DNA of 64,000 nucleotides from Candidatus Latescibacterota bacterium (GCA_012270975.1 JAAXHH010000141.1:874763-938762); one strand, 5' to 3'. Positions 1 to 9,541 are shown, numbered from the stretch's first letter. The notes: generated by a model not told the origin, from the sequence alone. Numbers and translations are program-made.

Positions 1-36
1 TGTTCGAGGTGCTTGCGCAGGGCGGGGATCGAAGCA

Positions 37-64
37 CAAACCCCCGGCCGAAACCGGGGGTTTG
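37..64. terminator. Perfect 11-bp hairpin, probable bidirectional terminator
   Basis: An 11-bp perfect inverted repeat (CAAACCCCCGG / CCGGGGGTTTG) closes a 6-nt loop. The stem has A-tract then G/C core then T-tract, the layout of a two-way intrinsic terminator. No long T run follows on either strand, so efficiency is uncertain. It probably ends a gene lying left of the window or insulates korAB. Confidence 0.55.
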
Positions 65-273
65 CATATAAAATAAAAAAGGCGAAGAACGGGAAACCGG
101 TCAACAAATGCCGACTCGAAGCACGACGTCAACCGCGAGCCGTTTCCCTGCTCCTCACCCTGAAGCTACCTCGGCGCCGTCGCGGCGTCAAGCGTAAAAT
201 CCCTGCCAGAAAGTCGTACCTTTCTCCTGCGAAAATCGAATAGGCCGTCTGAGTCCACGAAACAATAGAATGG
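65..273. other. Gene-free leader region
   Basis: I see no supportable gene here. The short open frames on both strands are rich in Arg/Pro and have no recognisable domain or good ribosome binding site. Confidence 0.5.
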
Positions 274-302
274 TTGACATCCCCTGGGTGACCGTGTATT
301 TT
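274..302 (+). promoter_or_regulatory. Sigma70-like promoter of korAB
   Basis: A perfect TTGACA (274-279) is followed by a 17-nt spacer and TATTTT (297-302). The expected start of transcription near 309 gives a leader of about 88 nt before the korA start codon. Confidence 0.6.
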
Positions 303-396
303 GTAAGTTCCCACTGAATCGATCACCATCTGAAGAAAATACCCATTCTCGACCAGCAGAACCGGATTGTCAACGACGGTCAGACAGGAGAAACCG

Positions 397-2241
397 ATGA
401 GTTCAGACAGATTCGACTTTGCCATTGCCATAGGCGGCGCCGCGGGGCAGGGAATCGCCACGCCGGGCAACGTGCTGGCCCGGATTTTCATCCGGCGCGG
501 ACTGCATCTCAACGCCTACAATGCCTACCAGTCGATCATCCGGGGCGGTCATATATTCCTCACGATGAGGGTCAGCGATGAACCGGTTTACAACCACGGC
601 GACAAGCTCGACCTGCTCGTCTGCCTGAACCAGGATACGATGGACCGCCACCTGGGGCTCATGGGGCCGGGAACGCGCGTCCTGTACAACAGCGACACGA
701 TCACGCCCGGGACCCCGGAAGACGGTGTGCACCTGTGCCCGCTTCCCATCGGCGAACTGACCGACAACAACCGCAACAAGCTCGTGCAGAACACCGTCGC
801 CCTCGGGACGATTCTCAACCTGCTCGATATCGACTTCCAGATCCTCGAAGAAATCCTCACCATGCAGTTTCAGCGCAAGGGGCAGGACGTGGTCGACGAA
901 AACGTGGGCGTGGCACGCGCGGGATACGACTACGCCGCGGCGCACTTCGAGCCCTTTTCCCTTACCGTCCCCGCCGGAGGCAAACCGCTGGCGGTGTGGA
1001 ACGGCAACGACGCGATCGCCATGGGCGGCGCGTCCGCGGGTGTCAAGTTCTACTGCGCCTATCCCATGAGTCCCTCCACGGGCGTCCTTCACTGGATGGC
1101 GAAGAACGCGCGGGAGCTCGGGATCATGGTACGCCAGGTGGAGGACGAGATCGGAGTCGCCAACATGGCGATCGGCGCCGCCCACGTGGGTTGCCGGGCC
1201 ATGTGCGCCACGTCGGGCGGGGGCTTCGCCCTGATGACCGAAGCGGTCGGCAGCGCGGCCATGATGGAGATACCGGTCGTGTTCATCGACGTGCAGCGCG
1301 CCGGCCCATCCACGGGTGTGCCCACCAAGACGGAGCAGGGCGATCTCTGGCAGATACTCGGTGCTAGCCAGGGAGATTTCGAGCGGTTCATCGTGGCGCC
1401 GACCGACGCGCTTGACGCCTTCAACACCATGCCCGAATTGTTCAACCTGGTGGACCGTTTCCAGTGCCCGGGCATCGTGATTTCGGACCTGCTGATCTCC
1501 GAGGGCACCTTCAGCGTGGATCCCGACGCCATCGACATGCAGCCGGACATCGACCGGGGCGACCTGATCACCGAGTCGGCCAACGGCGTGAGCGATATTC
1601 CGACGGGTACGCAGGAAGCGAACGGCCACGGGCTCATCGGGGCGCCGAGCAACGGATACCTGCGGTACGAGAATACCGAAAGCGGCATATCGCCCCGCGC
1701 GCTCCCCGGCGTGCAGGGATATGCCCATGTCGTGGCCACGGACGAACACGACGAGGACGGCGTCCTGGTCAGCGACGAGTTCACCAATCCCCACAAGCGC
1801 CGCAAGATGGTCGAGAAGCGCGCCCGGAAGTTCAAGGACGTCGCCAGCCGCATCGACCCGCCCGAACTTTCGGGCGCCGACGACGCCGAAGTCACGCTTA
1901 TCGGCTGGGGATCGACCCGCGGCGTAATTCGGGAAGCGGTGGAGACCCTCAACCGCGAGGGCGTCGCCGTGAATCATCTGCCCATAAAATGGATCGTCCC
2001 GCTTCACACGGAGACCATTGCGGAAGTATTCGCCAACGCGAAGCGGACCGTGATCGTGGAGAACAACCATTCCGGCCAGTTCCATCGCTATCTGCGCAGC
2101 GAGACCGGCTTGACGGCCGACGGCCATATCCGGAAGTACGACGGCGAGCCGTTCATGCCCCATCATATCGTGGAAGGCGTCAAGGAACTGCTGGCCGGCA
2201 CGACGGACATCTACGTGCCCTACCAAGAAGTCATCGTCTAA
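397..2241 (+). CDS. korA: 2-oxoacid:acceptor (ferredoxin) oxidoreductase, alpha subunit
   Basis: Large subunit of a two-subunit 2-oxoacid:ferredoxin oxidoreductase, which decarboxylates a 2-oxoacid such as 2-oxoglutarate or pyruvate to the acyl-CoA and reduces ferredoxin in the cytoplasm. The 614-residue protein has the usual fused order: an N-terminal gamma domain (GGAAGQG near residue 13, GGHIF near 50), then a pyrimidine-binding domain with the AYPMSPSTG signature near residue 222, then a C-terminal transketolase-like region. The ATG at 397 has AGGAG 6 nt upstream. A TTG 30 nt earlier is less likely. The beta subunit starts 12 nt downstream, so the two form an operon. The family is clear; the exact 2-oxoacid is not decided by sequence alone. 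Confidence 0.9.
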   Translation: MSSDRFDFAIAIGGAAGQGIATPGNVLARIFIRRGLHLNAYNAYQSIIRGGHIFLTMRVSDEPVYNHGDKLDLLVCLNQDTMDRHLGLMGPGTRVLYNSDTITPGTPEDGVHLCPLPIGELTDNNRNKLVQNTVALGTILNLLDIDFQILEEILTMQFQRKGQDVVDENVGVARAGYDYAAAHFEPFSLTVPAGGKPLAVWNGNDAIAMGGASAGVKFYCAYPMSPSTGVLHWMAKNARELGIMVRQVEDEIGVANMAIGAAHVGCRAMCATSGGGFALMTEAVGSAAMMEIPVVFIDVQRAGPSTGVPTKTEQGDLWQILGASQGDFERFIVAPTDALDAFNTMPELFNLVDRFQCPGIVISDLLISEGTFSVDPDAIDMQPDIDRGDLITESANGVSDIPTGTQEANGHGLIGAPSNGYLRYENTESGISPRALPGVQGYAHVVATDEHDEDGVLVSDEFTNPHKRRKMVEKRARKFKDVASRIDPPELSGADDAEVTLIGWGSTRGVIREAVETLNREGVAVNHLPIKWIVPLHTETIAEVFANAKRTVIVENNHSGQFHRYLRSETGLTADGHIRKYDGEPFMPHHIVEGVKELLAGTTDIYVPYQEVIV

Positions 2242-2253
2242 GGAGTCCCAAAC

Positions 2254-3174
2254 ATGTCAGTGGAAACTTTACCACGCGAAGAAGTGGAAGCGAAACCGGT
2301 AGCACCATTGAAAGCGAAAGACTTCAAGGGCAAGGTGGATCCGGACTGGTGTCCGGGATGCGGCGATTTCGGCGTGTTGAGCAGTCTGCAGCGGGCCTGC
2401 GTGAACCTCGGTCTCCAGCCCCACGAGATTCTCACGATCAGCGGGATCGGCTGTTCCTCGAATTTTCCGGGTTTTTTCAATTCGTACGGCATGCATACCC
2501 TGCACGGCCGCGCACTGGCCGTGGCCACGGGCGCGCAAATGGCCAACCACGAGCTGACTGTGTTCGTCACGGGGGGAGACGGCGACGGATACGGAATCGG
2601 CGGAAACCACTTCACCCATACGGCGCGGCGGAACGTGGACCTGACCTACATCGTCATGGACAACCAGATCTACGGTTTGACCACGGGGCAGGTGTCCCCT
2701 ACCAGCAGCATCGACATGCGGACCAAGAGCACGCCCTTCGGAAGCGTGGAAGCGCCGATCAATCCCATCACGGCGGCGATCATGAACGGCGCGTCCTTCG
2801 TGGCCCGGGCCTTCAGCGGCGACGCGCGCCACCTGACCGGGCTCATCGAACAGGCCGTCCGCCACCGGGGCTTCGCCCTCATCGACGTGTTCAGCCCATG
2901 CGTCACGTTCAACAAGGACAACGACTACCCCTTCTTCAAGCAGCGCGTCAAGAAGCTGGAAGACGAGGGACACGATCCCAGCGACTGGAAGGCGGCCTGT
3001 GAGAAAGCGATGATCTGGGGAGACGAGATCTACACGGGGTTGTTCTTTCAGAAGACCGACGCGCCCACGCTGGGCGACCAGGAACCCGTGCTGGACGAAG
3101 GCGGCGCGCTGGCCGGGCGTGAATTGGGGATCACCTCGGAGCAGTCCGGCCGGATCATCAAGCGCATGATGTAG
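2254..3174 (+). CDS. korB: 2-oxoacid:acceptor oxidoreductase, beta subunit (TPP-binding)
   Basis: Small subunit that binds thiamine diphosphate and the single [4Fe-4S] cluster of the two-subunit enzyme. Visible features are WCPGCGDFG with C33 and C36, a third cysteine in GIGCSS (C67), the TPP/Mg motif GDGD near residues 108-111, and a fourth cysteine in SPCVTFN (C216). These match the four cluster ligands known in archaeal-type two-subunit enzymes. Its length of 306 aa is normal. AGGAG overlaps the korA stop and precedes the ATG, so translation is probably coupled to korA. No separate ferredoxin-like delta subunit is encoded nearby, as expected for this type. Confidence 0.92.
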   Translation: MSVETLPREEVEAKPVAPLKAKDFKGKVDPDWCPGCGDFGVLSSLQRACVNLGLQPHEILTISGIGCSSNFPGFFNSYGMHTLHGRALAVATGAQMANHELTVFVTGGDGDGYGIGGNHFTHTARRNVDLTYIVMDNQIYGLTTGQVSPTSSIDMRTKSTPFGSVEAPINPITAAIMNGASFVARAFSGDARHLTGLIEQAVRHRGFALIDVFSPCVTFNKDNDYPFFKQRVKKLEDEGHDPSDWKAACEKAMIWGDEIYTGLFFQKTDAPTLGDQEPVLDEGGALAGRELGITSEQSGRIIKRMM

Positions 3175-3209
3175 ACGGCAGAGATGACGCAGCGTGGGCA
3201 ATCCGCGCT

Positions 3210-3869
3210 TCAGATAAACGGAGTTTCCTGCAGTTCCCGGTGCGCGGCGCGGTAGAGCGGGGCCGGCGGGGCGTTCTCTTCCTCGCGTTCCTCGCCGGTG
3301 GCTTCGATCATGTTCAGTGACAGGACCTTGTCGCTGAAACTCCGGGATTCCAGCCTTTCTCCCAGCCCCTGTTCGTACACGTTCTGCAGCTCCGCCAGGG
3401 TAAACTCATTGGGCAGCAGCAGCAGGGCGATATTGGTATAGTTCAATTTGGCCGCGATTCTTTCCGTGCATACCCTCAGCATCTCATTGTGATCGTACGC
3501 CAGCGAAGGGGTATCCTTGACGTAGAACCACGCCCCCTTGCGGTATTTGTTCACGGGTTCGAAGGGTTCGCCCGGGTCGTCGGGAAACCCCATGTAGGCC
3601 GTGGAAATCGAACGTCGTCTCGGATCACGGTCGATGGCGGAGAAGGTGTAGACCTGCTCGAAGTAAGCGCCGACCCGGCCCGTTGCCTCGCGGTAGGCGC
3701 GCCGTACCGCCGACTCCAGGTCTTCGGTTTCAAGCACCAGCGTCCCGGGCAGGGAATACCGGCCCACGAAGGGTTCGACCTTCAATTCGACCAGGTAGAC
3801 CAGCAACTTGCCGTCGAGGAACCGGAAGATGCCCAGGTCCGTGGCCGCGTATGGTTTGGTCGGGATCAT
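3210..3869 (-). CDS. Nudix-fold regulator with C-terminal winged helix (NrtR-like)
   Basis: A 219-aa protein with an N-terminal Nudix fold and a C-terminal segment (FTLAELQNVYEQ through the APLYR tail) that matches the winged-helix domain of NrtR-type regulators. The Nudix box around SAVRRAYREATG departs from the catalytic REUxEE consensus: two acidic metal-binding positions are Arg. This fits a ligand-sensing regulator better than an active hydrolase. I chose the ATG at 3869; a TTG at 3908 would add 13 residues, and neither has a strong ribosome binding site. NrtR usually controls NAD synthesis or pentose genes, but no such gene adjoins here, so the target is unknown. Confidence 0.7.
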   Translation of the reverse strand: MIPTKPYAATDLGIFRFLDGKLLVYLVELKVEPFVGRYSLPGTLVLETEDLESAVRRAYREATGRVGAYFEQVYTFSAIDRDPRRRSISTAYMGFPDDPGEPFEPVNKYRKGAWFYVKDTPSLAYDHNEMLRVCTERIAAKLNYTNIALLLLPNEFTLAELQNVYEQGLGERLESRSFSDKVLSLNMIEATGEEREEENAPPAPLYRAAHRELQETPFI

Positions 3870-3981
3870 CGCAAGGTCATGTTTGCATCGTTTTGACGGG
3901 CGTGGCAAGTAAAAAATGGACGGACGCGCCGGTGGTCAGGAGCCGGTTTTCGTCCGGGCAAAGGGAGCCCTTTCGTATTCT

Positions 3982-4842
3982 ATGGACGTGGATATCCTGA
4001 CAACCGTCGTACAGCTCGTGGCCGGCGCGCTGATCGGTGCCTGTATCGGCATGACCGGCATCGGCGGCGGAGTCCTCATCCTGCCGGTTCTGACGCTCGG
4101 GTTCGGCCTTCCTTCCACGGTGGCGGTGGGCACCGCCCACCTCTATTCCTGCCTCTGCAAGCTACCGGCCGTCTTCTTCCATTTCAGGCAGGGCACCATC
4201 CGGTTCCGGACCTCGGCGTACTTTCTCGTGGGGGCGGTACCGGCGACGGTGGCCGTGGCGTTGTGGATCACGGGTTACGCCGGCGCCATGGACCAGACCG
4301 ACCCGGCCTGGCAGGCACTCCAGGCGAACCTCCGCCAGTTCATCGCGGTGGTGGTCATTCTTTCAGGCCTGCTGATCCTTTGGCACATGTTCATGCGGCC
4401 GGGTTCCCGCGCGCGGGCGGGCCAGGCGGACCAGGCGGAGCGGGCGGACCAGGCGGACCAGCGGATTCCCGCCCGGGTTTCGGGCGCGAAGGTGTTCCTC
4501 GTGGCGATCCTGGGCGCCGTCATCGGCGGTCTGATCGCGGCCACTTCGGTGGGCAGCGGCATCCTGATCGTGCCGCTGATGATCATCATCTTCCGCCTCA
4601 CCGCGGTGGACACGGTCGGGTCGTCGATCTTCATCGCTCTGACGCTGACCTTCACGAGTTCGATCATCTACGCCGGGAGCAGCCAGCTGGATCTCGCCAT
4701 CGCCGTGATCATGGCGGCCGGATCGCTGGTCGGCGTGCCCGTGGGCGTACGGATGTCCCGCAGAATCCCGGAGCGCTACCTGCAGATTACCATCACGGGG
4801 CTTGTGCTGGTCGCGGGGGCGATCATGCTGACGGGGGGATGA
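3982..4842 (+). CDS. TauE/SafE-family membrane exporter
   Basis: Polytopic inner-membrane protein of the sulfite exporter TauE/SafE family (286 aa). The first helix carries the Gly-rich family signature (ACIGMTGIGGGVLILP), and a related Gly-rich repeat occurs in the second half (GGLIAATSVGSGILIVP), the inverted-repeat layout of the family. Members move sulfite, sulfoacetate or other small anions; the substrate here is unknown. The central loop holds a short tandem repeat of Ala-Asp-Gln units (about 4425-4462). The ATG at 3982 gives a normal N-terminus; an ATG at 3916 would add 22 non-family residues. Confidence 0.85.
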   Translation: MDVDILTTVVQLVAGALIGACIGMTGIGGGVLILPVLTLGFGLPSTVAVGTAHLYSCLCKLPAVFFHFRQGTIRFRTSAYFLVGAVPATVAVALWITGYAGAMDQTDPAWQALQANLRQFIAVVVILSGLLILWHMFMRPGSRARAGQADQAERADQADQRIPARVSGAKVFLVAILGAVIGGLIAATSVGSGILIVPLMIIIFRLTAVDTVGSSIFIALTLTFTSSIIYAGSSQLDLAIAVIMAAGSLVGVPVGVRMSRRIPERYLQITITGLVLVAGAIMLTGG

Positions 4843-4848
4843 CGGGGA

Positions 4849-5643
4849 TCAGGGCGAAGCGAATATATCGTTCAGCAGTCCGCTCAGCCGGATGCCGGCC
4901 TGCAGCAGCCTGAGCCTGACACCGTCGGCATGCTTGAAGATGTAGGCGTATCCCAGGTACGGTGCCCTGTCTGAACGGGACCCGCCGTAATCGTACACGG
5001 TCGGCAGCATGCTCCGCGACTCCCGCACCCAGTCCCCTATGGTCGAGCGTCGCCACGCTTCGATCTCGCCGGGTTCGGCGTGCCCGAAGAAACGGACCCA
5101 TTCCGTGAAGCTCAGTCGCTGGTACTCGACGAGGTTTTCATCCCATACGGCGTGAAGGTTGGTGCTTTCGCCAAACCACCTGACCCTGATATCGTTTCCT
5201 CCCCGATCGCTGGCGTAGCCCGCGTGGAGCGGCTGGTGGATGTCGGCCACGAAGTGCACCAGGAATCTCAACGCGTCCACCCGTTCCTTCCTTCCCGCCT
5301 CCCGGTCCCTCAGGACGCCTTCGAACCGCTGAATGGCCTCTACCACGTCGCCGCTCGGACTCCTTCGGGCCGTTTCGAGCGTCTGACCGGGCGGCACGTT
5401 GACATAGTGCCACGGTGAAGCGTGGCGCCACGACGGATCGGACTTGATCTCGTCGGCCCAGGTGCTGATCTGGGCCAGCGAAGCGCGTCCGACGAGTTCC
5501 GCGATGCCCTTGCGCGCCGCGTCCGTCAGGTGGTTTTCGGCGATCTGTCCCACGATTCGGTGGCCGTTCGGCCCCCAAGCCTCGACGGAAGGGGACCAGG
5601 ACAACAGTAATCCCGCCGCGATCAGTATTCGTGTAACACGCAT
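4849..5643 (-). CDS. S1/P1 family nuclease, secreted
   Basis: Zinc-dependent single-strand nuclease/3'-nucleotidase of the S1/P1 family (264 aa). A Sec signal peptide of about 22 residues ends in VEA just before WGPNGH. In this family the mature N-terminal Trp is a zinc ligand, so the predicted cleavage site agrees with function. Further ligands are visible in SPWHYVN and in HFVADIHQPLHAGY. It probably degrades extracellular or periplasmic nucleic acid to recover phosphate and nucleosides. It ends 6 nt from the converging TauE/SafE gene and follows the sulfatase gene in the same direction. Confidence 0.9.
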   Translation of the reverse strand: MRVTRILIAAGLLLSWSPSVEAWGPNGHRIVGQIAENHLTDAARKGIAELVGRASLAQISTWADEIKSDPSWRHASPWHYVNVPPGQTLETARRSPSGDVVEAIQRFEGVLRDREAGRKERVDALRFLVHFVADIHQPLHAGYASDRGGNDIRVRWFGESTNLHAVWDENLVEYQRLSFTEWVRFFGHAEPGEIEAWRRSTIGDWVRESRSMLPTVYDYGGSRSDRAPYLGYAYIFKHADGVRLRLLQAGIRLSGLLNDIFASP

Positions 5644-5664
5644 GATCAGTTCTCCTGTATTCGT

Positions 5665-7137
5665 TCAGGGAACATAGGACGTATCGGGGTCCACGGGCGG
5701 CGGCGGCCAGTGCAGCCCCCGCTGGCCGGACAGCCCCCGGTTGGGCTGCGGCTTGTAGTCGCGGTCCGGCAGCCCGGCCAGGTTTCCGTTCTGAATCCAC
5801 GCCGGGTCCCGGTCCACCAGTTCGTCCATCAGCCGCTCCGTCAATCGGCTCATGGTGCCGGCGTGACGGTGCGAATCCGATAAATCGCTACGCTCCTCCG
5901 GGTCTTCCGCCAGGTCGAACAGCTGAGACCGGTTGCCCACCGGGTAGTAGATCAGCTTGTACCTTCCGTCGTGCATCATGCGGGTGGCCTGGGCGTTTTC
6001 ACCACATTCGCCGTAGAGGTATTCCCGTTTTTCGTCGCCTGTCATGGAGATACCGTCGACAGTATCCGGCACATTGATCCCCGCCAGGTCGAGCAACGTG
6101 GGCATCACGTCCTGCCAGCCCACGAGCCGGTCATCGGTACGGTTGTGGCCTACCCGGTCGTCGCCGGCCCGGCCCATAAGAATCATGGGCACGTTGGCCG
6201 ATTGCTCGTAGTAGAGCCGCTTCGCCCAGAGGCCGTGATCGCCCAGCATGTCCCCGTGGTCGGCCGTGAACAGCACGATGGTGTCGTCGATCAGGCCTTC
6301 CTCCCGCAACGTGCCGATCACCACGCGCAGCTGGTGGTCGATATGGGTGCACAGGGCGTAGAAGGCGCGCCGGGCCCAGGCGACCTGGCTGTCGTTCATT
6401 CCGCCGGGTCGTCCCCGGACCACCTTCAGTGCATAGGGCAGGCCGTCGGGATCCCTGGCCCATTCGCCGCAGTATGGCTCGCCCGGATCCTCGTCGCGGT
6501 ACAGGTCCAGGTAACACTGCAACGGGGTCAGCGGGGGGTGGGGATGGCAGTAGGACAGGTACCAGAACCCCGGACGCGTGGGATCGCGCCTTCGGATCAT
6601 GCGGGCCATCTGGCGCGTAGTCCAGTTGGTCACGTGCATCGCCTCGGGCAGGTGCCAGGGACGCTGGCCGTATTCGTTGTTGCTCATACCGTGGGTGAAT
6701 CCTTCCCCGGCGTGGCCGTTTTCGCCGAGAAACGCCTCGTAGTCGTCCACGGCGCCGAGATGCGGACGGCCCTCTTCGGCAAGGATGACGTCATCGAACC
6801 CGATCCGGTCCCGTTGCGGGTATACGTGCAGCTTCCCTACGGCGTATGCCTGGTATCCGTTGTCCCGGAAGGTCTGCGCCACAGTGGGGACCGGCGGCAT
6901 GGGTTCTTTGACCAGGAACGACCGGTCGCCATGGGTGGCCGTGGTCGTGCCGGTCATGAGTGTCCTGCGTGCGGGAATGCACACCGGGCATTCGCTGTAG
7001 GCCCGGGGAAAACGAACGCCGCTCCGGGCCAGCGTGTCCAGGGTCGGCGTCTGGATCACGGGGTGGCCGGCGTGGCCGAAGAGCGTACCCGGCCAGTGAT
7101 CTGTACAGACGAGCAGGACGTTGGGAGGTGACGGCAT
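5665..7137 (-). CDS. Sulfatase (type I, formylglycine-dependent)
   Basis: A 490-aa type I sulfatase/arylsulfatase-like hydrolase. Metal-binding residues begin in LLVCTDHWPG, and the formylglycine motif C-x-P-x-R is present as CIPAR (C53-R57) in CPVCIPARRTLMTG. A second metal site is visible in FTADHGDMLGDHG. No signal peptide is visible from the ATG at 7137, so it may act in the cytoplasm or need another route. That ATG has GGGAG a few nt upstream; the open frame reaches 48 codons further but with no family similarity. It lies divergent from the arsenic operon. The substrate cannot be told from sequence. Confidence 0.9.
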   Translation of the reverse strand: MPSPPNVLLVCTDHWPGTLFGHAGHPVIQTPTLDTLARSGVRFPRAYSECPVCIPARRTLMTGTTTATHGDRSFLVKEPMPPVPTVAQTFRDNGYQAYAVGKLHVYPQRDRIGFDDVILAEEGRPHLGAVDDYEAFLGENGHAGEGFTHGMSNNEYGQRPWHLPEAMHVTNWTTRQMARMIRRRDPTRPGFWYLSYCHPHPPLTPLQCYLDLYRDEDPGEPYCGEWARDPDGLPYALKVVRGRPGGMNDSQVAWARRAFYALCTHIDHQLRVVIGTLREEGLIDDTIVLFTADHGDMLGDHGLWAKRLYYEQSANVPMILMGRAGDDRVGHNRTDDRLVGWQDVMPTLLDLAGINVPDTVDGISMTGDEKREYLYGECGENAQATRMMHDGRYKLIYYPVGNRSQLFDLAEDPEERSDLSDSHRHAGTMSRLTERLMDELVDRDPAWIQNGNLAGLPDRDYKPQPNRGLSGQRGLHWPPPPVDPDTSYVP

Positions 7138-7269
7138 GGCGCTCCCGGTTAGCTCATACATCGAATTCAAACACATGCGTCGAACGAATACTACAATATA
7201 CAACACGCGTTGACGGGTGTCCACCGATACAGGCGGTTTCAGGCAATGTGTTTTCGTTGAAGAAACGTG

Positions 7270-7312
7270 TTGACAGGACATAATATATCTGTATATTCGA
7301 TTATCAGGATAT
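7270..7312 (+). promoter_or_regulatory. ars promoter with overlapping dyad operator
   Basis: TTGACA (7270-7275), a 16-nt spacer and TATATT (7292-7297) make a strong promoter. An imperfect 28-nt dyad (7285-7312), with ATATC/GATAT outer arms and centred on TCGA at 7297-7300, covers the -10. That is the usual place and shape for an ArsR operator; binding by this ArsR is inference. Confidence 0.6.
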
Positions 7313-7384
7313 AGTCGTAGTCATCGCGCATGGACCGACGCGCAGGGGCTGCCGATCAGGGACCTTTGTGCGGGGTATTCCGCT

Positions 7385-7798
7385 ATGGACAAAGATGTCG
7401 CCGTATTCAAGGCCTGTTCGGACGCGACACGCCTTCGCATCCTGTTCCTGCTGACAGAGCGGGAGCTATGCGTTTGCGAAATCATGGCGGTCCTGGATAT
7501 GCCCCAGGGCAAGATCTCCAGGCACCTGGCCGTGCTGAAGCAAAACGGCCTGCTCCAGGTCCGCCGCGACGGGGTCTGGATCTACTACGCACTGGCCACA
7601 GACTCCTCGATCGCCCTGAAGTACGTGTCGGTATATCTCGTCTCGGCCCGCCAGGTCCACGAGCGGGTCCAGGCGGACCTGGAACGGTTACGCGGACTCG
7701 CCAGCGAGGGAAAGATCTGCGTGCCCCAGCCGTCCATGGCCCTGCTCCAGGCAGACGATCGCGACGACCCGTCTTTGCACAGTCAGTCGATGATTTAA
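7385..7798 (+). CDS. arsR: ArsR-family arsenite-responsive repressor
   Basis: A 137-aa winged-helix repressor. Residues ELCVCE (27-32) are the As(III)-binding motif in the alpha-3 helix of classical ArsR, with C29 and C31 as thiolate ligands. The recognition helix follows (QGKISRHLAVLKQNGLL). It should repress the operon until arsenite or antimonite binds. It is the first gene of arsR-arsC-acr3, and a dyad overlapping the promoter lies upstream. The arsC start codon is 11 nt after its stop. Confidence 0.92.
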   Translation: MDKDVAVFKACSDATRLRILFLLTERELCVCEIMAVLDMPQGKISRHLAVLKQNGLLQVRRDGVWIYYALATDSSIALKYVSVYLVSARQVHERVQADLERLRGLASEGKICVPQPSMALLQADDRDDPSLHSQSMI

Positions 7799-7809
7799 CG
7801 GGAGTTGCA

Positions 7810-8481
7810 GTGAAACCGTCCTCCCGGGATACCGCCATGTACCCGGATCTTGATCGCTATCTCAAGGCGCGCCTGGCCGAATCCGGCCTGATTCCGGAAG
7901 ACCGAAAGAAGGCGCTGGATCAGGTCGCGGCGTACGTCGACGAACGGACCAGGAGCGGCGGACCCGCACGGCTCGTCTTCATCTGCACGCACAATGCACG
8001 CCGGAGCCAGATGGCCCAGATCTGGGCCCATACCGCCGCACGGTTTTTCGGCCTACCGGGGGTTGCGGCCCTCTCTGGCGGTACGGAAGTCACCGCCTTC
8101 GATACCAGGGCTGTATCGGCGATGGTCCGGGCGGGATTCCAGGTCGACCGGCAGGGGCAAGAGGACAACCCGGTATATCTCATACACGCCGGAAACAAAC
8201 TCCCCCCGGTGCACGCGTTTTCCAAGACTTACCTGGATCCGTCGTTCCAACAGCACGGTTTCTGCGCGGTCCTGACCTGCTCGAGCGCGGACCGCGACTG
8301 TCCGGTTATCCCCGGCGCCGACAGGCGCGTACTCATTCCCTATGAGGACCCGAAGTCCGCTGATGGCACAGATCGGGAGGCGGAGGTCTACGACGAGAGA
8401 TGCCGGGAGATCTGCCGGGAGATAGGTTGGCTGTTCGCGAGGGCGGCAAGCGGACAAGCGACCTGGGCGGTTAGACCATGA
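7810..8481 (+). CDS. arsC: Arsenate reductase, low-molecular-weight phosphatase fold
   Basis: A 223-aa protein-tyrosine-phosphatase-like arsenate reductase that reduces As(V) to As(III) in the cytoplasm. The P-loop is CTHNARRS, with C59 as nucleophile and R65 as the closing Arg of C-x5-R. Further Cys residues ([12 protein letters not shown]) are in the place where relay cysteines occur in related enzymes. The start is a GTG at 7810 with GGGAG 5 nt upstream; the open frame extends far upstream, but that overlaps arsR. The N-terminal 50 residues ([20 protein letters not shown]) are extra compared with the short Staphylococcus-type enzyme and match a longer family seen with Acr3. Confidence 0.85.
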   Translation: MKPSSRDTAMYPDLDRYLKARLAESGLIPEDRKKALDQVAAYVDERTRSGGPARLVFICTHNARRSQMAQIWAHTAARFFGLPGVAALSGGTEVTAFDTRAVSAMVRAGFQVDRQGQEDNPVYLIHAGNKLPPVHAFSKTYLDPSFQQHGFCAVLTCSSADRDCPVIPGADRRVLIPYEDPKSADGTDREAEVYDERCREICREIGWLFARAASGQATWAVRP

Positions 8482-8500
8482 GACCAACCTGAGCGTGACC

Positions 8501-9541
8501 ATGGATTCAACGACGAAACGTCTTTCTTTGCGCGACCGGTACCTGACCCTGTGGATCTTCCTGGCCATGGGCATTGGCGTCGCGCTCGGCGTGTGGGCGC
8601 CGGAGGTGCCCGCCCTGATCCAGCTCGGCCAGGTGGGCACGACCAACCTGCCCATCGCTGTCGGGCTCATCCTGATGATGTATCCCCCGCTGGCCAAGGT
8701 GAAGTACGAGGAACTGTGGGACGTGTTCCGCAACGTGCGGATCCTCGGCGCGTCCCTCTTCCTGAACTGGGTCGTCGGCCCGGTCCTGATGTTCGGGCTC
8801 GCGGCGCTCTTCCTTTCGGGGCATCCCGAGTACATGACTGGCCTGATCCTGATCGGCCTCGCCCGGTGTATCGCCATGGTCATCGTGTGGAACGAACTGG
8901 CGAAGGGAAACACGGAGTACGCCGCCGGCCTGGTAGCCTTCAACAGCCTGTTCCAGGTCTTCTTCTACAGCGTGTACGCCTACGTCTTCATCACGGTGCT
9001 TCCGCCCCGGTTCGGGCTGGAAGGCAGCGTCGTTCCGGTAACGATCGCGCAGATCGCGGAAAGCGTGCTCATCTACCTGGGTATCCCCTTCTTCGGCGGC
9101 ATGGCGACGCGCCTGATCCTGTTACGGATCAAGGGGAGGGCGTGGTACGAATCGGTCTTCATACCCCGAATCAGCCCCATCACGCTGGTGGCACTGCTGT
9201 TCACCATCGTGGTCATGTTCAGCCTGAAGGGCGATACGATCGTGGCCATCCCCCTTGACGTGGTCCGCATCGCTCTGCCCCTCCTCTTCTACTTCGTGCT
9301 CATGTTCCTGATCACCTTCTGGATGGGACGGAAGATCGGCGCGGACTATTCAAAGAACGCCACGCTTTCCTTCACGGCCGCGAGCAACAACTTCGAACTG
9401 GCTATCGCCGTGGCCGTGGCGGTATTCGGCATCGAATCGGGCGTGGCCTTCGCGGCCGTCATCGGTCCCCTCGTCGAAGTGCCGGTCATGATCGCGCTGG
9501 TCAACGTGGCCCTGCGTTTCCAGGCCGGGTATAACAGATAA
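8501..9541 (+). CDS. acr3: ACR3-family arsenite efflux transporter
   Basis: A ten-helix inner-membrane carrier of the ACR3 (bile/arsenite/riboflavin transporter) family, 346 aa, that exports As(III) by proton antiport. The invariant cysteine of the family is in helix 4 ([14 protein letters not shown]123), and the second-half signature [19 protein letters not shown] is also present. I chose the ATG at 8501; an in-frame GTG at 8495 is possible. It follows arsC by 19 nt and closes the operon. Confidence 0.93.
   Translation: MDSTTKRLSLRDRYLTLWIFLAMGIGVALGVWAPEVPALIQLGQVGTTNLPIAVGLILMMYPPLAKVKYEELWDVFRNVRILGASLFLNWVVGPVLMFGLAALFLSGHPEYMTGLILIGLARCIAMVIVWNELAKGNTEYAAGLVAFNSLFQVFFYSVYAYVFITVLPPRFGLEGSVVPVTIAQIAESVLIYLGIPFFGGMATRLILLRIKGRAWYESVFIPRISPITLVALLFTIVVMFSLKGDTIVAIPLDVVRIALPLLFYFVLMFLITFWMGRKIGADYSKNATLSFTAASNNFELAIAVAVAVFGIESGVAFAAVIGPLVEVPVMIALVNVALRFQAGYNR

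Noticed and set aside
1..36. End of a tRNA gene at the window edge
   Set aside because: No T-arm pattern or CCA end can be aligned to the sequence before the hairpin.
403..2226. 607-codon open frame on the minus strand opposite korA
   Set aside because: Mirror frame of a high-GC gene; its His/Val/Gly-rich translation matches nothing, and korA is unmistakable.
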